Below the pieces are notes generated by a model, which was not told the origin of the DNA, made no database searches, and saw nothing but the letters and a program-made list of their open reading frames with translations. A DNA stretch of 13,430 nt from Pseudomonadota bacterium. Lineage in GTDB: Bacteria > Desulfobacterota > Desulfobulbia > Desulfobulbales > JAGXFP01. Position 1 is the stretch's first letter, and the number at the start of each line of letters is the position of its first letter. The stretch spans positions 1 through 13,430 of the forward strand of contig DAOVJK010000052.1 in the NCBI GenBank assembly GCA_030673265.1, read 5' to 3'. Below, piece after piece: positions 1 to 5,750 of the stretch. The position numbers were made by a program, and so were the translations under genes.

Positions 1-52
1 CATCAAGAGCAATTCTCGCTTTCAATTCCTTACTATACTTTTTCCTGCTCAA
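1..52 (-). CDS. IS3-family transposase OrfA, N-terminal fragment cut by the window edge
   Basis: Seventeen codons are visible on the minus strand from a TTG start at 50-52, encoding M-SRKKYSKELKARIALD. This is the characteristic opening of IS3-family OrfA proteins, which carry an HTH_Tnp_1-type helix-turn-helix that binds the element's ends; the helix-turn-helix itself lies beyond the window. The TTG start is chosen because AGGAGG sits 7 bases upstream of it. The nearby ATG at 69-71 opens a frame that stops within 12 codons. In known relatives OrfA is joined to the catalytic OrfB by a programmed frameshift, which cannot be tested here. Intact or broken status is unknown. Confidence 0.65.
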   Translation of the reverse strand, partial: MSRKKYSKELKARIALD

Positions 53-118
53 TCTGGTGCCTCCTTTTCATTGGAAACACACCTTAACACTATGTCTCAT
101 TTGTGGGGTCCACTATAT
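1..118 (-). mobile_element. IS3-type insertion sequence, one terminus (rest lies outside the window)
   Basis: Reading leftward on the minus strand, this stretch has the organisation of the upstream end of an IS3-family element. A likely terminal sequence lies around 104-115 (plus strand TGGGGTCCACTA), followed by an untranslated lead, an AGGAGG ribosome binding site and the start of orfA. The terminus position is an estimate, because the other end and any target-site duplication are not visible. The element ends about 70 bp upstream of the first secreted-protein gene. Family assignment rests on the encoded N-terminus; the exact group cannot be named. Confidence 0.6.
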
Positions 119-145
119 ACTGTCCGATCTTTAAGTATGTAATTA

Positions 146-160
146 AATAGTTTAACTATT
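146..160. promoter_or_regulatory. 15-bp palindrome, candidate operator upstream of the secreted-protein pair
   Basis: AATAGTTTAACTATT is a perfect inverted repeat with 7-bp arms around one central base. It ends 27 bp before the first secreted-protein start and lies in the AT-rich stretch where the promoter should be. TTAAGT at 131-136 with AACTAT at 154-159 (17-bp spacing) would be a weak sigma-70 type pair overlapping it. A repressor site is an inference from position and symmetry only. Confidence 0.3.
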
Positions 161-187
161 AAACATGAAGAATGGGAGAGAGTAAAT

Positions 188-1348
188 ATGTTCCAAAAGA
201 CGAAAATAGCAGGGCTGGTTGTGGCCCTTGTCCTCGCCATAACGGCCCTGCCGGCCCGGGCAAGTCTCACTACGGATCTGCAAAATCTGGTAATCCAGGG
301 CAATGCCCTCACCAGCAGCCTCAGCCTCTTCAGCTTCGCAGAACAGTCATGCAGCGACCTTGGACTGCTCAACCAGGATATTGAAGGTTTTGTGGCCAGT
401 ACCGAGGCTCTTACGGGCAGCTTGCCAGACCCTCTCAGTGTCAGCGCCGAAGATATGGATGCCTTAGACAGTCTGTCAGGTATAGCCAAGGAGATGGCTG
501 AAAATTCGCTTAGGTTGAGCTTGGAGATTCAGAGTATCGAGGATGTTGCTGAGCTCTTTGAGTATCGGGCCGCCCTTAGCGCCATGCTTCGTCTGTCTGA
601 TGATATAGGCACCATGGCGGACCGTATCCTGGAAATGGCCGACCGCATTCTGGCCATGGCCGATAACATCGGCACCATGGCCGAGCGCATCCTCATCACC
701 CAGCAGATCCAGAACTCTAACGTCGCCCTGACCCAAGGATCGCTCCTCACCACCCAGCAGAATATGGTCCTGCTCAGCGACAGTATCTCATCAATTATAT
801 ATAACCTTACCTTGGGCCAAATCACCTCAGACAGCAACAACCTGCTTGACGACATGACCGTTGTTGCCCTCACTGAAGAAAACATGGCCCAGGAGCTGGA
901 ACGCCTGGAGGCCAGCACCTCGCTGCTGGTCAGCGGTGTTGTGGATCTCTACACCTGGATGAGTGTCAGCAGCCAGGGAGCCAGCCATTATATTGACGGC
1001 GACACCCTCACCTCCCTGGGTGATCTGTCAAATATATACACCACCCTCGCCTTTTCGCTGGAGACCTATGCCGCCACCGTCAACAACCTGGCCCCCCTCA
1101 CCGACACCGCCATCCTCTCCGATGCCACGGCCTCCATGCTGCGCCTGAGTGCTGATATCAGCGTTATGGCCGGCCGCATGATGGAGATGGTGAATAAGAT
1201 AATTGTCATGGCGGACAATATTGGCCTGATGGCCGATAATATTATCGCCACCCAAGAGCTGCAGCAGGCCAATATCGAGCTCACCGAAAGCTCTCTGCTC
1301 ACGGCCCAGAGTGTCACCATCACTACAATTAAAAATATGGGCCTGTAG
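188..1348 (+). CDS. Secreted heptad-repeat protein of unrecognised family, paralog 1
   Basis: 386 residues; I do not recognise the family. A Sec signal peptide is clear: a short basic N-terminus, a hydrophobic core at about residues 7-21, and a likely cleavage after ARA at residue 25. The mature protein is acidic and almost wholly helix-forming. It contains two copies of one module, at residues 131-191 and 316-376. Each opens with SMLRLS or SAMLRLS, continues with seven-residue repeats of the form I-x-x-M-A-D-x (four consecutive units at about 140-168), and ends with a TQ-rich tail (TQQIQ...LTQGSLLTTQQ; TQELQ...LTESSLLTAQ). Isoleucine and methionine fall at a and d positions, as in a coiled coil. 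There is one cysteine, C55. The start follows GGGAG at 174-178. The next gene is a paralog 25 bp downstream. A periplasmic or surface structural or adhesive role is possible, but no function is shown. Confidence 0.9.
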   Translation: MFQKTKIAGLVVALVLAITALPARASLTTDLQNLVIQGNALTSSLSLFSFAEQSCSDLGLLNQDIEGFVASTEALTGSLPDPLSVSAEDMDALDSLSGIAKEMAENSLRLSLEIQSIEDVAELFEYRAALSAMLRLSDDIGTMADRILEMADRILAMADNIGTMAERILITQQIQNSNVALTQGSLLTTQQNMVLLSDSISSIIYNLTLGQITSDSNNLLDDMTVVALTEENMAQELERLEASTSLLVSGVVDLYTWMSVSSQGASHYIDGDTLTSLGDLSNIYTTLAFSLETYAATVNNLAPLTDTAILSDATASMLRLSADISVMAGRMMEMVNKIIVMADNIGLMADNIIATQELQQANIELTESSLLTAQSVTITTIKNMGL

Positions 1349-1373
1349 TAGGCGCCTTCTTAGGAGAATAGAG

Positions 1374-2540
1374 ATGAAAACAGTACTTCGCAACTCGGTA
1401 ACGATCCTTTTCATGGTGTTGGCTGTGGCCCTGCCGCAACGTTCTTGGGCCGATGTCAGCACTGATCTTCAGGCCCTGGTAAGTGAGGCCGACGCCCTGC
1501 ACAGCCAGCTGCTCGGGACGCAGTTGAGCGCCGATGCTATCTGTGCGCCGCTGGTAAGCGCTAATCAGGCGGCCCGGGCCCTGGTGGAGAGCATTGATTC
1601 CGTCAATAACAATCTGGCGGCCCCTATCACCATTGATGAGACGCTGCTTACCGCCCTTGAGGATCTCACCATCGCCCATGTGCAGATTGGTGATGAGGCC
1701 CTGCGCCTGAGCACGGATGTCCAACTCTTGGCGCCGACCGTAGATGCCCTGTCGATCAAGGACGGCCTGACAGCCATGCTCCAGCTCTCTGATGATATCG
1801 GTGCCATGGCCGACCGTATTGGCGAAATGGCCGATAAGATTCTGGTGATGGCCGATAATATCGGTCTGATGGCGGATCAAATTATCCTGACCCAGGAAAT
1901 CCAAAGCCAGAACCTGGCCCTGACCCAGGCGTCCATCCTCCAGAGCCAGACGAATATACTCACCCTGGTCTCTGTGGTGGAGACGGCAACCTATGACCTC
2001 GACTTGAATACCCTGATTGCCCAAGGAGAATTGCTGGCCGCCAACTTGAGTGCCATCGTCTTTAGTCCTTGGACCATAAAATACCAGCTGGCCGGTGCCG
2101 CTGCAGACGTTAAAGATTTTATGGTGCAGGTCAAGGCCATGGATGAGACCCTGCAGGCCATCAGTGCCGACAATACCCTGAGTGTTGATGGCACCACCCT
2201 GATCAGCCTCACCAATATGTCCCTTATGGCGACGTCGATCTCCACGGTCTTAGATGGCTACACCCTGACCATCAACAGCATGGAATCGCTCATCTCCAGT
2301 CGCAATCTGGACGCCTCCCTGACCAGTATGCTAGCCATGTCTGCCGATATCGGCATGCTTGCCCATTCCATCCTGGAGATGGCAGATCTCATCTTGGTGA
2401 TGGCCGATAATATTGGCCTGGCCTCCGAGCAGATTATCCTCACCCAGACGCTGCAGAGCGCCAACCTGGCCACCAGTCAGGCCTCAATCCTGGCGGCCCA
2501 GGATATGGCCATTAGTCTTATTGTGGCCCGGAGTTTGTAG
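1374..2540 (+). CDS. Secreted heptad-repeat protein of unrecognised family, paralog 2
   Basis: 388 residues, paralogous to the preceding gene along its whole length. ATG at 1374 is chosen over the upstream in-frame start at 1311 because AGGAG lies at 1362-1366, and because this start gives a normal signal peptide (MKTVLRN, then a hydrophobic core, likely cleavage after SWA at residue 26). The same plan follows: an N-terminal helical part beginning VSTDLQAL (compare LTTDLQNL in paralog 1), module 1 at residues 133-192 with four MAD-type heptads, a divergent middle, and module 2 from residue 317 to the end, where the last heptad has decayed to IGLASEQI. The sole cysteine is C57, aligning with C55 of paralog 1. 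The 25-bp gap and the terminator only after this gene suggest one transcript. Heterotypic pairing of the two proteins through the heptads is an inference. Confidence 0.9.
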   Translation: MKTVLRNSVTILFMVLAVALPQRSWADVSTDLQALVSEADALHSQLLGTQLSADAICAPLVSANQAARALVESIDSVNNNLAAPITIDETLLTALEDLTIAHVQIGDEALRLSTDVQLLAPTVDALSIKDGLTAMLQLSDDIGAMADRIGEMADKILVMADNIGLMADQIILTQEIQSQNLALTQASILQSQTNILTLVSVVETATYDLDLNTLIAQGELLAANLSAIVFSPWTIKYQLAGAAADVKDFMVQVKAMDETLQAISADNTLSVDGTTLISLTNMSLMATSISTVLDGYTLTINSMESLISSRNLDASLTSMLAMSADIGMLAHSILEMADLILVMADNIGLASEQIILTQTLQSANLATSQASILAAQDMAISLIVARSL

Positions 2541-2611
2541 ACGATAAACTAGACAAACTACAGCGTTTGGAGACAGAGTTCCATTTTGTCTCCATCACAA
2601 GAATGTGAGTA

Positions 2612-2646
2612 AGGCGGTTGAGATGATTTTTCAACCGCCTTTTTTT
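2612..2646 (+). terminator. Rho-independent terminator after the secreted-protein pair
   Basis: A perfect 10-bp stem (AGGCGGTTGA at 2612-2621 with TCAACCGCCT at 2631-2640) closes a 9-base loop and runs directly into seven thymines at 2640-2646. It lies 72 bp past the second stop codon and should end the two-gene transcript. Confidence 0.92.
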
Positions 2647-2660
2647 GTCCTCAGAACCGC

Positions 2661-2836
2661 TGGGGTCGGACCACGCTAACTAATCAAAATCATTAGGAAT
2701 CATTGCCTAAAACAGGCCTTTTCAGGGCCTATATTGACGTTTTTAAGGCCAAAAACGCAAATATAGAGTTATCTATAACGAATGTCTAGAGCAAATCGAC
2801 ATTATATCCCAGTATTTGGGGTCATATTTGGGGTCA
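2661..2836. repeat. TGGGGTC-bounded stretch, possible remnant of a REP-associated element
   Basis: TGGGGTC occurs at 2661-2667, 2817-2823 and 2829-2835. The last two lie inside a perfect tandem duplication of the 12-mer TATTTGGGGTCA (2813-2824 and 2825-2836). Between them is a 7-bp inverted repeat (CGTTTTT 2738-2744, AAAAACG 2751-2757). TGGGGTCAG-like sequences often flank REP-associated tyrosine transposase genes in environmental proteobacteria. No transposase is left here, so the assignment is tentative. No credible gene is seen in this interval. Confidence 0.3.
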
Positions 2837-2926
2837 GGTGTTAAAGAAACCATTATCCCCGAAGGGTGCGAGTTTCCACAATGCCCTTTTAGCGGTGGGA
2901 GGTGGGTGGCGCAAAAGGCCAGGGCC

Positions 2927-2976
2927 GGTCGGGGTGTCCTTTTTTTGTTCCTTTTTGGACTGCGTCTCCCCGGACC
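2927..2976. other. GC-rich imperfect hairpin of unknown role
   Basis: GGTC-GGGG at 2927-2934 and GTCC at 2936-2939 can pair with GGAC at 2957-2960 and CCCC-g-GACC at 2968-2976. The stem is interrupted, and its 17-base loop is almost all pyrimidine. The T-run is in the loop rather than after the stem, so this is not an ordinary intrinsic terminator. It may be part of a structured leader or a remnant element. I could not match it to a known riboswitch. Confidence 0.35.
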
Positions 2977-3005
2977 ATTCAGCATGAGTGGAAGGAGAGG
3001 CAAGT

Positions 3006-3116
3006 CTTGAAATATAAGGGTCGTATAGCTAACATTTCAAGGCGACTCGTATTTTTGATTTTTTATATTTCGTATTGTATCGTATTAAAAGGCAACCTTT
3101 AAAGATGGCAACCTTT
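3006..3116. promoter_or_regulatory. Repeat-rich control region upstream of the hybrid kinase
   Basis: Three layers of repeats are packed here. An 8-bp inverted repeat (CTTGAAAT 3006-3013, ATTTCAAG 3034-3041) has a 20-bp spacer. TCGTAT occurs four times on the same strand, at 3021-3026, 3047-3052, 3070-3075 and 3080-3085. GGCAACCTTT occurs twice, at 3091-3100 and 3107-3116; the first copy forms a small AAAGG-CAA-CCTTT hairpin. The AT-rich part also has the composition of a promoter. Binding of a regulator or a structured leader is an inference from density and position. Confidence 0.35.
3007..3102 (+). CDS. Possible 31-residue membrane peptide upstream of the hybrid kinase
   Basis: A TTG-initiated frame has AAGGAG at 2992-2997, nine bases upstream, and encodes a short basic N-terminus (MKYKGRIANISRR) followed by a hydrophobic segment (LVFLIFYISYCIVL), ending at TAA 3100-3102. 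The layout suits a single-pass small membrane protein. However, the region is very AT-rich, which favours hydrophobic codons by chance, and it overlaps repeats that look regulatory. It ends 57 bp before the kinase start. No family is recognised; treat as speculative. Confidence 0.22.
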   Translation: MKYKGRIANISRRLVFLIFYISYCIVLKGNL

Positions 3117-3159
3117 TCGCATCCGGCAAACCCAAAACACTCCTAAATACATTATTACT

Positions 3160-5454
3160 ATGCAAAATCCTACCATCGAAGAACTAGAACAGAGAGTGAA
3201 AGAACTTGAGGATGTGGTGCGTCAGAAGGGAGATAACAGCGCTCGGTATTTAACCAGGGAGGATGATGGGCTTGTAAGTGAAAAACATTTCCTGGAATAT
3301 CTTGATATTGTCAGTCAAGCCATGAATAAATCCCAGGATGTAGATCATATAATTGATGATGTTCTTGGCGCAGTATTCTCAATTTTTGGTTGCGACCGAA
3401 TCTGGTTATTTCATCCTTGCGATCCAAGTGCCAAAACATTTCGAGTTCTTGCCGAAAAAAACCGCCCGGAGTATCCAGGCGGTTTTTCTACGGGGCAAGA
3501 ACTGCCGATTACTCCAGAGGCTGCAAAGGTCATTGAAAATGCTCTCGCCTCAGGCTTTCCCATAGTCTTTGATCCTGAATCAGGCAACAAAGTGGACAAT
3601 GTTGCAGCCGAATTCTCCGTACTTTCTCAGATAATGATGGCTGTGCATCCCAGATCAGGGAAACCTTGGATGTTTGGCATGCACCAGTGCACCTATGCCC
3701 GTGTTTGGTCCAAAAAAGAACAACTCCTGTTTAAAGAGATTGGTTATCGTGTTGTTGAAGGCCTAAATAACCTGATTTTATTGAGAGATCTGAAGAAATC
3801 AGAACTAAAATATCGCCGATTTTTCACAACAATCCGTAGCGGTTGGGCCTACCATAAAATAATAACCGACGATGCAGGCAAAGCCACCGATTACGTTTTT
3901 ATTGAGGTTAACAAGGCATTTGAACAACTTACCGGGCTTCAGGCTGAAAACATTGTAGGTAAGCGAGCTGCGGAGGTATTTTCTTCAGAAGAAGATAATT
4001 TATCTCAGTGGATAGAAAAGTATGGTGTTGTGTCTTTAACCGGGCAGGGTGCCACCTTTGATGGATATCTGAATTCAACGGCTAGCTGGTATTTTGTTTC
4101 CGTTTCAAGCCCCGAGCCTGGATATTTTATTACCGTTATTGATGAAATATCCGAACGCAAACGAGTCGAGGAAGAACTAAAGAGGTATCGTGAACACCTT
4201 GAAGAATTGGTTGACAAGCGTACAGCTGAACTGACGAGGGCAAACGAGGTCGCTGAAAAGGCAAATAGGGCAAAAAGTGAATTTCTTGCCAATATGAGTC
4301 ATGAAATTCGAACCCCGATGAATGTTATCCTCGGTATGAACCGTCTTGTCCTTGGCACTGACCTTTCCCCGGAACAGCATAGATATCTCTCTGCGGTTCA
4401 GCAGTCTTCTGAATCCCTCTTAAATATTCTTAATGACATTCTTGATTTTTCTAAGATCGAGGCAGGCCAACTGACCATTAATGATCGACCTTTTGAGTTG
4501 CCGGCGGTTTTAAGAGCTGTCGAACAGGCTCACAAGTTAAGTGCTCAGGAAAAGGGGTTGGATTTATCATACACTATAAGTTCTGAAGTTCCGGTCTGGT
4601 TGGTCGGTGATGACCTCAGGTTCAATCAAATACTTAATAATCTACTATCTAATGCCGTCAAGTTTACCGCCACCGGGTCTGTTACGCTAAAGGTCGATCT
4701 GGTATCCCGGGGCGAAAGGGAAACAGTAATCCGTGTCAGTGTAACTGATACCGGCATTGGAATCCCCAAAGATCTTCAGGCTAAGATGTTTAACAGCTTC
4801 TCTCAAGAGGACAACAGTATATCAAGGCGCTTTGGTGGCACCGGCTTGGGGCTGGCAATTTGTAAAAAACTGACTGAAATGCTTGGCGGAGAGATCGGGC
4901 TTGATAGTGAACCAGGACAAGGCTCTACTTTTTATTTTACAGTCCGGTTTAAACTTGGGACAACAGCCGACCTTGTTGCAGATGAAAAAATTCCAACGAA
5001 AGAGGTTCCGTCATATTCACTCAATATATTGTTGGTTGAGGATAACCGATTTAATAGGGACCTGGCGAAAATTATTATTGAACAAGAAGGTCATATTGTT
5101 AGCACTGCGTTGAATGGCCTGGAAGCCCTAGAATCGTTGGCCCATGAGGTTTTTGACTTGATCCTGATGGATGTCCAAATGCCTGAATTGGATGGGATTA
5201 TGGCGACAAAGTGGATCAGGCAATGTGAGCAGGACACTTTCTCTGCTGAAACTGAACACCAGGATTTGCTTAGGAGCCTGCATAGACGCATAAAGGGGAA
5301 ACATGTCCCGATTATAGCCATGACTGCTCATGCAATGTCGGGAGATCGTGAAAAATGCCTTGCATCTGGCATGGATGATTACGTTACCAAGCCTTTTCAA
5401 CCAGATGAGGTTTTTGCCGTCTTCCGACGGCTAACTGCTAATTCCTCATCCTGA
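3160..5454 (+). CDS. Hybrid sensor histidine kinase (GAF-PAS-HisKA-HATPase-receiver)
   Basis: 764 residues with no membrane segment, so probably a cytoplasmic sensor. In order: coiled coil (residues 4-22, TIEELEQRVKELE); GAF-like domain about 48-207; PAS about 214-335; linker coiled coil to about 375; HisKA with the autophosphorylated histidine H381 in MSHEIRTPMN; HATPase with N box (N498 in NLLSNAVKF), G1 box DTGIGIP at 530-536 and G2 box GGTGLGL at 559-565; and a receiver with acidic pair E627/D628, phosphoacceptor D671 (LMDVQMP), T722 and K744. All catalytic residues expected for kinase and receiver are present. The receiver carries a long insert before PIIAMTA (about 30 residues after WIRQ). 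No output or HPt domain is present, so a partner outside the window is likely. The start lacks a good Shine-Dalgarno but gives the usual N-terminal coiled coil. The signal sensed is unknown. Confidence 0.95.
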   Translation: MQNPTIEELEQRVKELEDVVRQKGDNSARYLTREDDGLVSEKHFLEYLDIVSQAMNKSQDVDHIIDDVLGAVFSIFGCDRIWLFHPCDPSAKTFRVLAEKNRPEYPGGFSTGQELPITPEAAKVIENALASGFPIVFDPESGNKVDNVAAEFSVLSQIMMAVHPRSGKPWMFGMHQCTYARVWSKKEQLLFKEIGYRVVEGLNNLILLRDLKKSELKYRRFFTTIRSGWAYHKIITDDAGKATDYVFIEVNKAFEQLTGLQAENIVGKRAAEVFSSEEDNLSQWIEKYGVVSLTGQGATFDGYLNSTASWYFVSVSSPEPGYFITVIDEISERKRVEEELKRYREHLEELVDKRTAELTRANEVAEKANRAKSEFLANMSHEIRTPMNVILGMNRLVLGTDLSPEQHRYLSAVQQSSESLLNILNDILDFSKIEAGQLTINDRPFELPAVLRAVEQAHKLSAQEKGLDLSYTISSEVPVWLVGDDLRFNQILNNLLSNAVKFTATGSVTLKVDLVSRGERETVIRVSVTDTGIGIPKDLQAKMFNSFSQEDNSISRRFGGTGLGLAICKKLTEMLGGEIGLDSEPGQGSTFYFTVRFKLGTTADLVADEKIPTKEVPSYSLNILLVEDNRFNRDLAKIIIEQEGHIVSTALNGLEALESLAHEVFDLILMDVQMPELDGIMATKWIRQCEQDTFSAETEHQDLLRSLHRRIKGKHVPIIAMTAHAMSGDREKCLASGMDDYVTKPFQPDEVFAVFRRLTANSSS

Positions 5455-5466
5455 AAAAACCACAAT

Positions 5467-5488
5467 GTGTGAGAAGTGTGTGAGAAGT
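5467..5488 (+). repeat. Perfect tandem duplication of an 11-mer
   Basis: GTGTGAGAAGT is present twice back to back (5467-5477 and 5478-5488), 12 bp after the hybrid kinase stop. It may be replication slippage or a paired binding site; nothing else distinguishes these. A little further on, AATAAAAAA (5520-5528) can pair with TTTTTTATT (5535-5543). This stem has no G-C pairs and is a poor terminator. Confidence 0.6.
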
Positions 5489-5600
5489 GGGACGTCCTTA
5501 AGTAAGTAAATAACTTTCAAATAAAAAAGCACATTTTTTTATTGCAAAGCCAGCAATGAACAAGACGGCAAAAATCGCCGAACCATCTAATTAACGCAGA

Positions 5601-5680
5601 CCGCAAGCACATTAGTTTGTTGGCTCTGCTTATTTGGGTGCTTACCTGCCATTGCCCGGTTCCAGTACGCTTGCGGCAGG
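5601..5680 (+). promoter_or_regulatory. Candidate structured leader upstream of the Cache kinase
   Basis: CCGCAAGC (5601-5608) is exactly complementary to GCTTGCGG (5669-5676). The overlapping pairs AAGCAC (5605-5610) with GTGCTT (5638-5643), and CCTGCC (5645-5650) with GGCAGG (5675-5680), compete for the same bases, so two mutually exclusive folds can be drawn. The location, 71 bp before the kinase start, fits a 5' leader. No known riboswitch class is matched. Confidence 0.25.
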
Positions 5681-5700
5681 TTATCAGGGCCGTCCGGTTA

Positions 5701-5716
5701 CACAATTATTATTGTG
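5701..5716. promoter_or_regulatory. Palindromic candidate operator upstream of the Cache kinase
   Basis: CACAAT-TATT-ATTGTG is a perfect inverted repeat with 6-bp arms and a 4-bp spacer, 34 bp before the kinase start codon. Its symmetry and position fit a dimeric repressor or activator site, or a small RNA hairpin just before the ribosome binding site. The regulator is unknown. Confidence 0.3.
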
Positions 5717-5750
5717 ACAACAAATAGTAAACCCTCGAAGGAGCGGTGCA

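Noticed and set aside
188..2540. CRISPR or DNA-level repeat array suggested by recurrent ATGGCCGATAATAT-like strings
   Set aside because: The repeats are in frame, imperfect and explained by repeated MADNI codons in secreted proteins; spacing is not that of a CRISPR array.
2773..3003. Minus-strand frame of 76 codons containing a PDPKYDPKY repeat
   Set aside because: The repeat arises from the 12-bp tandem TATTTGGGGTCA duplication read backwards; there is no ribosome binding site and no family similarity I can recognise.
3087..3130. c-di-GMP (GEMM) riboswitch suggested by GGCAAACC-like pieces
   Set aside because: The conserved second half (GACGCAAAGCC ... GGGTCT) and the flanking P1 stem are missing.
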